A DNA stretch of 32,943 bases from Arcobacter sp. GTDB lineage: Bacteria; Campylobacterota; Campylobacteria; Campylobacterales; Arcobacteraceae. Within the stretch, counting starts at the first letter, position 1, and every line of letters starts with the position of its first letter. The notes below the pieces were generated by a model that saw nothing but the letters and a program-made list of their open reading frames with translations, was not told where the DNA came from and did no database searches. This document shows positions 8,085 to 15,724 of the stretch, piece after piece. The stretch is from positions 1 to 32,943 of the forward strand of contig NYWO01000102.1 of assembly GCA_002685075.1 (NCBI GenBank), read 5' to 3'. The position numbers were made by a program, and so were the translations under genes.

Positions 8085-8230
8085 TAATCAGGTGAATAAC
8101 TTTTCAGTAAATTCATGGGAAATAGGTGAAAATCCAATACTGCCCCCGCAACGGTAATTTGTGTAAAACACAATAAGTCCGGAGACCGACCTTTTTAGTT
8201 TTCGATGCAAATCAGGCGGGGTGTCCTGAA
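8085..8230 (+). promoter_or_regulatory. Cobalamin riboswitch
   Basis: The conserved core of the AdoCbl/cobalamin aptamer is readable: an AGGTG near 8090, GGGAA at 8117, GGTGAAAATCC at 8125-8135, ACTGCCCCCGCAACGGTAA at 8139-8157, and AAGTCCGGAGACCGAC at 8175-8190. The kissing-loop interaction is also visible: CCCCGC (8144-8149) is complementary to GCGGGG (8216-8221), which begins at the 3' base of the first arm of a downstream stem TCAGG/CCTGA (8212-8216, 8225-8229) and runs into its loop. Candidate -10 elements lie at 8065-8070 (TAAAAT) or 8079-8084 (TATAAT). About 70 bases separate the aptamer from the AGGAAG ribosome binding site of the CobN-like gene. A bulged AT hairpin at about 8230-8258 could be part of the switch. 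Cobalamin would be expected to repress the downstream operon. Confidence 0.93.
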
Positions 8231-8310
8231 AGTAAGAAATAGTTTATTCTTTACTTACCTTATTTTACTCCAATTGACTTTTGTATTAATTTTTATTAAT
8301 AGGAAGTTTA

Positions 8311-11300
8311 ATGTCACTACTCAAACATTTTTTAGTGTTTTTTCTAATGTTTATTTTTTCAATAAATATTTTCGCCCAAGAAAATAGTAAATCTATTTTC
8401 ATTGTTGTTTCAGATAGGTCAGCTGCAGGATTAAATTCTGGTGCTAATTATTATTTGAAAAACTCTAATGATAAGATTTCTGTACGTACTGTTTCTCAAA
8501 TTTTGAATATGAGTAATACAAAGATTCAAGAAGAAATAAACAAAGCTGATATTGTTTTATATGCAGCTGTTTTTGGTGATGTAGTTGAAAAACTATTATC
8601 AAAAAACTATGAGGGTGTTAAAACTCTTAGCTCTCTTCAAGGAGATAGACGATTAATCTCTTTGAATAAAGATATTTCAAAAGCAGATTATACTTCTATT
8701 CCTTCAAAACTATTACTTAAAGATAAAGAGATATCTTCATACCAAGAATTACTGAACTTAAAACAAAAAGAGTTTAGAAACTATTCATATTACCTACAAG
8801 CAAGAGCTTATTGGGATAATAGAGGTAGTCAAAATATTTCAAACCTTTTTTCTTTTTTATCAAATAGTACATTAGATAAAAAAACATGGCCAAAGGTTTT
8901 AGAATTAAAACAAGTAAGATATTTTTTAAATGCAAATGCTTCTAAAACATATGAAAGTATAAGTGAATTAAAAAAAGATTTAAAAGATGATACAAATGTA
9001 ATATTTATTTTAGATAATGATAGAGCAGATAATTCAAGTGATTGGAAAGTTCATGAAGAAATTTATAAACAATCAAAATTACAAGTAGTATCAATTTTAA
9101 GTTCATGGGGAAAACCAAGTTTTCAAGCAGTTCATAGTTTAGAAGAATTAACAAAAAGTTTTTCTTCAAAACAAGCTTTTTCAATTATCTCTTTACAAGA
9201 TTTTGTAATAGGTGGTGGTGAGTCAAGACAAGATGTTACTAAAAGTTTAGAGAACTTAAATGTACCCGTTTTAAAAGCATTAAGAGTTCTTGATACAAAT
9301 GCATTATCTTATTCTTTATCATCTCAAGGCTTACCTGTTAATTCTGTTCATTATCGTATTTCTATGCCTGAACTTCAAGGAATAGGGCAAGTTTATATCT
9401 TAGCTATGAATAATGATTCTTCACTTGATTTACAAACAGGTGCTTTAATCATTGATACAAAATTAATGAAAGATGAAATTAAAAATATTATCAAAAAATC
9501 AAAAGCATGGATGAATTTAAAAACTAAAGATAATAGTGATAAAAAAATTGCAGTAATTTATTATAACCATCCTCCAGGAAGACATAATATTGGGGCAGAT
9601 AATTTGAATGTTCCAAAGTCACTATTTAAAATATTAAATGAGTTAAAAACTCAAGGCTATGATGTAGGTGAGTTGCCAAATTCTAGTGAAGAGTTATTAG
9701 ATCTTTTACAAGCAAAAGGTGTTAACTTACCAAATGATAAAAAAGCATTAAAAGAACAAAGCCAAAAAGTGGCAAAAGTAACTCTTGAAGACTATGAAGC
9801 GTATTTAAAAACACTTCCTTTAGATATTCAAGCTGAAATGAAATTTGGACCATTAAGTGCACTTCATGTAAAAATTGAAAGCTTTTTAAATGAAGATATA
9901 AAAACAGTAAAAGGTTCAAATAAAGCACCTTCTTATAAAGCAATAAAAGATTATATGCATAAAACTATTTCTAATTTACATCATGCACTTGATGGTGTTA
10001 GAAGTAAGAGTAGACAAAGGTCAATTAATTTATTAAAACAATTAGAAGATGAATATGAAAAAGTTTTAAAATTAAGTCAAGATGAAAAAGAGTTCTCTTT
10101 AGAAAACTCTACTGCATTAAAAGATGCAATTATTAAAATGGAAATAGAAGGTATTAGAGGTTGGGGTGCTGCTCCTGGTGTTGTTATGGTTTGGGATAAT
10201 GAACTTCTTGTACCTTCTGTAACTTTTGGAAATGTGATTTTAGCACCACAACCACCACGTGGTTGGGAGTTAAATGAAGAACTTCTTCATGCAAATTTAT
10301 CTTTTCCTCCAACTCATCAATATCTAGCTTTTTATTACTACATGAAAGATAAATTTAAAGCTGATGGTATTATTCATGTGGGTCGGCATTCAACTTATGA
10401 ATTTCTTCCACGAAAGAGTGTTGGTCTAAGTGCAAGTGATTACCCATCACTTATTATTGAGGGAATTCCTAGTATTTATCCATATATTGTAGATGGAGTA
10501 GGTGAGGGTATTCAAGCTAAAAGAAGAGGTCAAGCTATTATGATTGACCACTTAACTCCACCTTTAGCAACTACAAAACTTTACGATAATTTATTAGAAT
10601 TAAGACAGTTAATTGAAAGTGCAGAAGCAGCAAGTGATGATAATATTAGAAAGAATGCTATTAATAAAATAAAAGTATCAATTGATAAAATGAACTTACG
10701 AGCTGAATTAATTGAGAGTATGGACGAAGAATTACAAGTTAGAGGTATTGGTTTTGATGAGGTTGATGATGAGTTTTTACTTCATGAAGTAGGTCATTAT
10801 TTAACACATTTACAAGAAGAGTTTATGCCTTTAGGACTACACACCTTTGGACAAGATTGGACTTCAGAAGCAATTGATACGATGATTGAATCTATGAGTA
10901 AAGACTCTATAGTTTCCCAAGAAACAAAACAAAACTTAATTATTTCACCTAAAAAAGAGTTAGAATCTTTAGTAAATGCTTTAAATGGTGGATATGTAAG
11001 TGCAGGAAAAGGAAATGACCCAATTAGAACCGCTTCTGCACTTCCTACTGGACGAAATTTCTATGCTTTAGATGGTAGTTTAATTCCTTCAACTATTGCT
11101 TATGAAATAGGTGTTAAATTAGCACAAGATATAAGAGCTAAAAAAGAAAAAAACTCTCATAAAAAAGAAGCAGTTATTCTTTGGGCTTCAGATACAGTAA
11201 GAGATGAAGGTGCAATGGTTGCTTTTGGTCTTGATTTATTAGGTGTAAAACCTATTTGGAATAGTAGAGGAATTTTAAAAGGTTTAGAAAAACTTTCTTT

Positions 11301-12705
11301 AGATGAAAAAAGAACAAGTAGAGTTGATGTAGTATTTACATCATCTGGATTATTTAGAGATTTATATGGTTCTCAATTAGCATTATTAAATAAAGCAGTA
11401 TTAATGGCAATTGATTCTTCTTACGATGTAATAATTAATAAATATCCAGCTTTAACTTTATCATTAGAAAGTGCTTTATCAACTTTAGGTGAATTAAAAG
11501 TAGGTGGACATGAGAGTTTAGAAGTAAATGCTGTTGCTTTAAATTGGGTAGAAGAAGCAAGAGAAATATTGAAAAATAATCCTAATATGAATCTTGAAGA
11601 AGTTGGTAAAAAAGCATCTTATAGAGTTTTTGCAACTGCTCCTGGCTCTTACGGTGCAGGAATAAATAGATTAGTTGAACGTTCAGGTTCTTGGAATGAT
11701 AGAAAAGAATTAGGTGATGTATTTATTAAAAGAGTAGGATATGCTTATTCAGAAGATTTAGAAGGACAAGTTGCCCTTGATAGTTATAAAAGACAATTAA
11801 AAAATGTTGAAAACACATACTTAGGACGAGCTAGTAATCTATATGGTTTAATTGATAATAATGATACTTTTGATTATTTAGGAGGTCTAAATTTAGCTAT
11901 TGAAACAGTTACAGGAAAACAACCAAACTCTTTTGTAATTGATAATTCAAATTCAAAGAATGTTAAAATTGAAGCACTTCAAACAGCACTTTTAAGTGAG
12001 TTACGAGGAAGATTTTTAAATCCACAATGGATCAAACCTTTAATGAGTGAAGGTTATAGTGGTGCACGAACTATGGGAAGTGAATTTATAGAGTATCTTT
12101 GGGGATGGCAAGTTACTAGTCCTGAGATTATTACTAATTGGGTTTGGGAAGATGTAAAAGCTGTTTATATTGATGATAAATTAGATTTAGGTTTAGATGA
12201 GTTTTTATCGTCAAATCATCAAGTTCAAGTTCAAACAAATATGTTAGCAGTAATGTTAGTTGCAATACAAAAAGACTTTTGGAAAGCAGATGAAAAAACA
12301 CAAAAAGAATTAGCTCAGAAGTTTACACAAAATATAATCAAAAATGGAATACCAGGAAGTGGTCATACTCATGCAAATCATCCTATTTATGATTTTGTGA
12401 AAACTAAGATAGACAAAGAATCTGCAAAAAAACTAGAAAAAATACTTAATGAATCAAGACTTGATAATGTAGCTTTAAAAACTACTCCAAGTACTATTCA
12501 AGAGATTAACTTAGAAGAAAAACTACAAAAACAAGAAATAAAAAAAGTAGAAGAGTTAAATACAAAAGAGAATGAAAAAATAAAAGAAGAGTCTAAAAAT
12601 GAATCAGATGAAGAATCATTTATAAAATATTTTATATTAGCAGCAATATTAATTCTTTTAGCAGGACTAATTAAATCAATCTTCTTTTCAAGAGTAAAAG
12701 GATAA
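8311..12705 (+). CDS. cobN: CobN-like chelatase, exported and membrane-anchored
   Basis: A 1464-residue protein of the CobN/magnesium-chelatase H-subunit family. Family motifs include WGAAPGVVMVWD, ILAPQPPRGWE, HLTPPLATTKLYDNL and, at about 689-702, HVGRHSTYEFLPRK, where classical CobN usually reads HGTxEWLPGK. Unlike cytoplasmic CobN it starts with a signal peptide (LVFFLMFIFSINIFAQE, to about residue 23) and ends with a charged, probably coiled-coil linker (EIKKVEELNTKENEKIKEES) and one transmembrane helix at about 1437-1457. The bulk should therefore sit in the periplasm, tethered to the inner membrane. No CobS/CobT ATPase is adjacent. The next genes encode ExbB-like and DUF2149 proteins, and a cobalamin riboswitch precedes it. 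Roles to consider are corrinoid or metal-tetrapyrrole insertion, removal or uptake, as proposed for related HmuS-type proteins; which one is not decided by sequence. An AGGAAG ribosome binding site supports the start. Confidence 0.9.
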   Translation: MSLLKHFLVFFLMFIFSINIFAQENSKSIFIVVSDRSAAGLNSGANYYLKNSNDKISVRTVSQILNMSNTKIQEEINKADIVLYAAVFGDVVEKLLSKNYEGVKTLSSLQGDRRLISLNKDISKADYTSIPSKLLLKDKEISSYQELLNLKQKEFRNYSYYLQARAYWDNRGSQNISNLFSFLSNSTLDKKTWPKVLELKQVRYFLNANASKTYESISELKKDLKDDTNVIFILDNDRADNSSDWKVHEEIYKQSKLQVVSILSSWGKPSFQAVHSLEELTKSFSSKQAFSIISLQDFVIGGGESRQDVTKSLENLNVPVLKALRVLDTNALSYSLSSQGLPVNSVHYRISMPELQGIGQVYILAMNNDSSLDLQTGALIIDTKLMKDEIKNIIKKSKAWMNLKTKDNSDKKIAVIYYNHPPGRHNIGADNLNVPKSLFKILNELKTQGYDVGELPNSSEELLDLLQAKGVNLPNDKKALKEQSQKVAKVTLEDYEAYLKTLPLDIQAEMKFGPLSALHVKIESFLNEDIKTVKGSNKAPSYKAIKDYMHKTISNLHHALDGVRSKSRQRSINLLKQLEDEYEKVLKLSQDEKEFSLENSTALKDAIIKMEIEGIRGWGAAPGVVMVWDNELLVPSVTFGNVILAPQPPRGWELNEELLHANLSFPPTHQYLAFYYYMKDKFKADGIIHVGRHSTYEFLPRKSVGLSASDYPSLIIEGIPSIYPYIVDGVGEGIQAKRRGQAIMIDHLTPPLATTKLYDNLLELRQLIESAEAASDDNIRKNAINKIKVSIDKMNLRAELIESMDEELQVRGIGFDEVDDEFLLHEVGHYLTHLQEEFMPLGLHTFGQDWTSEAIDTMIESMSKDSIVSQETKQNLIISPKKELESLVNALNGGYVSAGKGNDPIRTASALPTGRNFYALDGSLIPSTIAYEIGVKLAQDIRAKKEKNSHKKEAVILWASDTVRDEGAMVAFGLDLLGVKPIWNSRGILKGLEKLSLDEKRTSRVDVVFTSSGLFRDLYGSQLALLNKAVLMAIDSSYDVIINKYPALTLSLESALSTLGELKVGGHESLEVNAVALNWVEEAREILKNNPNMNLEEVGKKASYRVFATAPGSYGAGINRLVERSGSWNDRKELGDVFIKRVGYAYSEDLEGQVALDSYKRQLKNVENTYLGRASNLYGLIDNNDTFDYLGGLNLAIETVTGKQPNSFVIDNSNSKNVKIEALQTALLSELRGRFLNPQWIKPLMSEGYSGARTMGSEFIEYLWGWQVTSPEIITNWVWEDVKAVYIDDKLDLGLDEFLSSNHQVQVQTNMLAVMLVAIQKDFWKADEKTQKELAQKFTQNIIKNGIPGSGHTHANHPIYDFVKTKIDKESAKKLEKILNESRLDNVALKTTPSTIQEINLEEKLQKQEIKKVEELNTKENEKIKEESKNESDEESFIKYFILAAILILLAGLIKSIFFSRVKG

Positions 12706-12707
12706 TT

Positions 12708-13169
12708 ATGTTTTCATCAATATCTGTAGGATTAATGCACCAAATCACAGCTATTTTATTAGAACCTGTTTCGTGGGCTTTAATATTTTTTGTTGTTTGG
12801 GGTTTATATGAAGTTGGTATAAGTATAGGTGAGCGAACTGTTGAGATAAATAAACTTATCAAAACAAATGATATTCCTTATGTTTTATCAATTGCAAAAA
12901 AAAGAATTGAAAGAGCTGATTTTATTACAAGATTAGCTCCTATGTTAGGACTTATGGGAACATTGATTCCATTAGGTCCTGGACTAGCAGCTCTTGGTGA
13001 TGGTGATGTTAAAATCTTAAGTACGGCTATGTCTGTTGCTTTTGATACAACTGTTTTAGGTTTATTAGCTGGAATGACTGGTTTTATAATTTCAAGGCTT
13101 CGAAAAAGATGGTATGACAAGGCTTTAACAATTATGGAAGAGCAAGTGGAAAAGAAATATGAAAAATAG
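12708..13169 (+). CDS. MotA/TolQ/ExbB-family proton-channel protein
   Basis: A 153-residue inner-membrane protein, short for the family. One hydrophobic segment is at about residues 15-37 (WALIFFVVWGLYEVG). A second long region has the ExbB/TolQ signature (RLAPMLGLMGTLIPLGPGL) and then a segment with VAFDTTVLGLLAGMTGFIIS, ending in basic residues. In the family these helices form the pentamer around an ExbD/TolR/MotB partner and conduct protons. The start is two bases after the CobN-like stop and the end overlaps the next gene by 11 bases, so the three are translated together. It most likely energises the anchored CobN-like protein rather than TonB (inference from context). Confidence 0.85.
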   Translation: MFSSISVGLMHQITAILLEPVSWALIFFVVWGLYEVGISIGERTVEINKLIKTNDIPYVLSIAKKRIERADFITRLAPMLGLMGTLIPLGPGLAALGDGDVKILSTAMSVAFDTTVLGLLAGMTGFIISRLRKRWYDKALTIMEEQVEKKYEK

Positions 13170-13464
13170 ATTTTCAAGTGATCATTTTATAAAAGAAGAT
13201 GATGAACCTTTAGGTCCATTAGCAAATCTTGTTGATATTATTTTAGTTTTTGCTTGTGGTTTAATAGCAGCTCTTGTAGCAATTAGTCCTAATTTACAAG
13301 AACATTTTAATGTTGAAGATTCTCAAAAAATTACCCAAGGTAAAGAGTTGGCAAATGTACCTAAAAATATAAAAGATAGTTTAGATTCAAAAGAAGGATT
13401 TAAATCTTTAGGTCAAGTATATAAAGACCCAAAGACTGGAAAATTAATTTTAATTAGTGAATAG
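13159..13464 (+). CDS. DUF2149 protein, ExbD-like topology
   Basis: A 101-residue protein matching the DUF2149 pattern DDEPLGPLANLVDIILVFACG. A short polar N-terminus precedes one transmembrane helix (about 20-43) and a small periplasmic tail. The helix begins with L-V-D-I-I-L-V, which resembles the P-L-V-D-V-M-L-V of ExbD/TolR, where the aspartate is the proton-carrying residue. Together with the ExbB-like partner just upstream (11-base overlap), this supports an ExbB/ExbD-type motor. DUF2149 genes are known to sit next to CobN-like and ExbB-like genes. The family has no settled function. It is the last gene of the riboswitch operon and ends 22 bases from a convergent gene. Confidence 0.85.
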   Translation: MKNRFSSDHFIKEDDEPLGPLANLVDIILVFACGLIAALVAISPNLQEHFNVEDSQKITQGKELANVPKNIKDSLDSKEGFKSLGQVYKDPKTGKLILISE

Positions 13465-13485
13465 TTTTATGGTTGATATATTGTT

Positions 13486-14697
13486 TTAAGAAAAGACCTT
13501 ATTGATATCATTAACTATTCTTTCATCGATATATCCTTTTGACCCATGATCTAACAAGATATTCATGGTATCTTTATGACTCATACTTTTTCTGTATGGT
13601 CTTTCTTCTGTTAGGGCTTGATAAATGTCTAAACAACCCATTAATCTTGAATCAAAACATAATCTATTTGCATCAAAACCATAAGGATATCCATTTCCAT
13701 CTAGTTTTTCATGATGATTAGCAGCCCATTCAACAATATCTTCAAAACCAGAAATCTTTTCTAAGGCTTGTCTTGTATAATAAGTGTGACATTTAATAAT
13801 CTCAAACTCTTTTTTTGTTAAAGCACTTTGTTTATCTAAAATCTTATTTGGAACAGCTAGTTTTCCCAAGTCATGAAGATTAGCAGCAATTATCATTTTC
13901 ATTGTTTTTTCTTTTTCATATTCATAAAAATTACACATTTCTTCAACTTTTTGTGTTAGTCCTGACGAATGTCTTGATGTAAAAGAAGAGTTTGAATCTA
14001 TTATTCTACTGAAGATTGAAGATAGTTTAACTAAATCTTCTAATTCAATATTCATAGTAAAATCTGTAGTTTTATTTAATACTAGTTTTTCTAAATTATT
14101 TGATTGTAAATCAAACCAAAAGGCAGGTTTGCTAGCTAAGCTATTAAAATTTTTCACTAACTGTGGTGAATATAGAGTGTTTGTTTTGTCATTTATAAAC
14201 TTGACAATTTTTTCTCTATTTTCAATAGAAGGATTCTCAAAATGAAATATATTATCAACAGTATCTGCAAGAGCTATTATTTGAGATAATAAAGGGATTT
14301 GTTCTCCCTTAAGTTTATAAGAACCTGTACCATCAAAATTTTCATGATGATATTTTACTATATTATTATGATTAGATAAGAATGGAAAATCAATAATATT
14401 CCTTTCACCTATTTCACAATGTTGTGTATATTGTTCAAAGATACTCAAGTTTTCTTTTTTTGGATCATTTTCAAACTCATTAACTGTATCCTCTTCACTT
14501 AATCCATTATCATGTAAGATAGAAAAAGAACACAAATCAAATTTTTCTTTATCACTTAAAATATAAAAATCTGCTAGTCTTAATGCAATATAAGCAACTC
14601 TTTTTGAATGATAAGAAGTAGAACCTAAGGTATTGATTTCGACAAAATCTAGTGCATCTGAAACAGCTAGTAAGAATTGATTTAAATTAAATTTCAT
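13486..14697 (-). CDS. Tandem HD / HD-GYP phosphodiesterase
   Basis: A 403-residue soluble protein with two HD-type hydrolase modules. The first (about 25-190) has HSKRVAYIALRLAD, LHDNG and HHENFDGTGS, so it keeps HD-like residues but lacks a proper GYP. The second (about 240-400) has RHSSGLTQKV, ANLHDLGKL, HHEKLDGNGYPYG and DIYQALTEERPYR, the full HD-GYP signature of c-di-GMP phosphodiesterases. No sensor domain, signal peptide or transmembrane segment is seen. The gene stands alone, convergent with the CobN operon, with a -10 element (TATAAT) about 30 bases upstream. The first module may have become regulatory. This tandem arrangement is met in Campylobacterota and Vibrio. Confidence 0.9.
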   Translation of the reverse strand: MKFNLNQFLLAVSDALDFVEINTLGSTSYHSKRVAYIALRLADFYILSDKEKFDLCSFSILHDNGLSEEDTVNEFENDPKKENLSIFEQYTQHCEIGERNIIDFPFLSNHNNIVKYHHENFDGTGSYKLKGEQIPLLSQIIALADTVDNIFHFENPSIENREKIVKFINDKTNTLYSPQLVKNFNSLASKPAFWFDLQSNNLEKLVLNKTTDFTMNIELEDLVKLSSIFSRIIDSNSSFTSRHSSGLTQKVEEMCNFYEYEKEKTMKMIIAANLHDLGKLAVPNKILDKQSALTKKEFEIIKCHTYYTRQALEKISGFEDIVEWAANHHEKLDGNGYPYGFDANRLCFDSRLMGCLDIYQALTEERPYRKSMSHKDTMNILLDHGSKGYIDERIVNDINKVFS

Positions 14698-14724
14698 GTT
14701 AACTCATTTTATTATTTTTTGCTT

Positions 14725-14730
14725 ATTATA
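14725..14730 (-). promoter_or_regulatory. -10 element of the HD-GYP gene
   Basis: Minus-strand TATAAT about 28 bases before the ATG at 14697. No ribosome binding site better than a weak TGAG is visible. Nothing else is seen in the 118-base gap to the next gene. Confidence 0.4.
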
Positions 14731-14815
14731 ACAAAATAAATAAAATTTAAATGTAAAAATAATTATAGAAAATCTACTTTTACAGAAGTTTATAAAGAAA
14801 ATTAATAAAAATAAT

Positions 14816-15397
14816 TTATAAATTAATTAAATCTTCTTTATTAGTTATTTGTTTTTCAATAACTTGAATACCTTTTGCAAGAAGAGAATTTTTTAAACCT
14901 TCTCCTATTTTTGTAGATAAAAATATATTTACATTAAAATCTAAAAATATTTGAGGTAAAACAATTGCAGGTTTTGAAGCTTTTACATAAACATCACTTT
15001 CAATTGATTTTATTAAAGTTACTTCATTATCTTCAATTTTGTATATAGATATATATTGGTCTGTTGATAATATAGATTCAAAGTTATCTTTACTTGCAGA
15101 ACAAATTGCAACTATATAAGGTGTATTTGCATCTTCAATAGAAATTTTATTTCCATAAACAATTGCTCTTGTTAACTTTTGTCTTGCATTTTTTAAAATT
15201 CTAGTAAATGTAGGCCTTGAAACCTTCATACTTTCTGCTGCTTTTTCTTGATATAAGTCTAAAATATCCATTAAATAAATAGCTTCCATTTCTTCATCTA
15301 ATAGATGAGTAATCCCATTGTATGATTTATTCTCGGGTATATAATCTTTAAATGCTGGTTTAAAGACTAAATTTCTTTTTGTTTTTTCTCTTCCCAT
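14816..15397 (-). CDS. DUF134 HTH regulator with NifX-like domain
   Basis: A 193-residue protein. The N-terminal part (about 1-90) fits DUF134 DNA-binding proteins: LLDEEMEAIYLMDILDLYQEKAAE, then a sigma-factor-like helix-turn-helix in MKVSRPTFTRILKNARQKL. The C-terminal part (about 95-190) resembles the NifX/NifB-type dinitrogenase iron-molybdenum cofactor domain (IVAICSASKDNFESILS, VFLSTKIGEGLKNSLLAKGI). In DUF134 proteins this pairing suggests a cluster- or metal-responsive regulator. It is divergent from the DUF4492-cydAB operon, which ends in another NifX-like gene. The shared intergenic region holds a perfect 15-bp inverted repeat that is its most likely operator (inference). There are two cysteine-poor domains and no ligand site can be named. 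A CCTTGT-derived ACAAGGATA ribosome binding site precedes the ATG. Confidence 0.85.
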   Translation of the reverse strand: MGREKTKRNLVFKPAFKDYIPENKSYNGITHLLDEEMEAIYLMDILDLYQEKAAESMKVSRPTFTRILKNARQKLTRAIVYGNKISIEDANTPYIVAICSASKDNFESILSTDQYISIYKIEDNEVTLIKSIESDVYVKASKPAIVLPQIFLDFNVNIFLSTKIGEGLKNSLLAKGIQVIEKQITNKEDLINL

Positions 15398-15442
15398 TAT
15401 TATCCTTGTTTAGAATAATATCAAAATTTTGTTAAATTATTC

Positions 15443-15487
15443 TTGACATATGTTCAATAAAGTGTTATTATTTTGAACATATGTCAA
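15443..15487 (+). promoter_or_regulatory. cyd operon promoter inside a 15-bp inverted repeat
   Basis: The arms are 15443-15457 (TTGACATATGTTCAA) and 15473-15487 (TTGAACATATGTCAA), exact reverse complements with a 15-base spacer. Each arm is itself nearly palindromic around ACATATGT, so two dimers could bind. The left arm contains a consensus -35 TTGACA (15443-15448), and TATTAT at 15466-15471 is a good -10 with 17-base spacing. Transcription would start near 15478. A repressor bound here would cover the whole promoter. The divergent DUF134 gene starts 46 bases from the left arm, so autoregulation is plausible. Confidence 0.75.
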
Positions 15488-15501
15488 CAAAAGGAGATTT
15501 T

Positions 15502-15714
15502 ATGTTGAATTTAAAAAATATTTACTCTTTTTATATAAATGGTTTTAAAAACATGACTATTGGAAAAACACTATGGAAACTTATATTAATAAAGCTATTG
15601 GTTATATTTCTTTTTCTTAACTATTTTGTACATGATAAATCGTTAAAAACTGAATATAAGACATATGATGAAAAAGTTGATTTTGTATATAAAAATCTAA
15701 CAAAAGATAATTGA
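15502..15714 (+). CDS. DUF4492 small membrane protein
   Basis: A 70-residue protein beginning MLNLKNIYSFYINGF, with one transmembrane helix at about 25-43 (WKLILIKLLVIFLFLNYF) and a charged tail. DUF4492 proteins are found just upstream of cytochrome bd oxidase genes in Campylobacterota. The frame is open from an earlier ATG at 15481, but that codon lies inside the operator and about three bases from the predicted transcription start. The ATG at 15502 has an AAAGGAG ribosome binding site five bases upstream, so I use it. It ends 10 bases before cydA. A role in assembly or stability of the oxidase is likely but unproven. Confidence 0.85.
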   Translation: MLNLKNIYSFYINGFKNMTIGKTLWKLILIKLLVIFLFLNYFVHDKSLKTEYKTYDEKVDFVYKNLTKDN

Positions 15715-15724
15715 GGAAAATAAA

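Noticed and set aside
8205-8387. 60-codon ORF starting in the cobalamin riboswitch
   Set aside because: Its start lies in the aptamer's kissing-loop region and it overlaps the signal-peptide region of the CobN-like gene in another frame, with no ribosome binding site.
12878-13177. Minus-strand 99-codon ORF
   Set aside because: Entirely antisense to the ExbB-like gene, whose product has clear family motifs.
15481-15501. Upstream ATG for the DUF4492 gene
   Set aside because: It sits inside the operator arm, about three bases after the predicted transcription start, while the ATG at 15502 has an AAAGGAG site.
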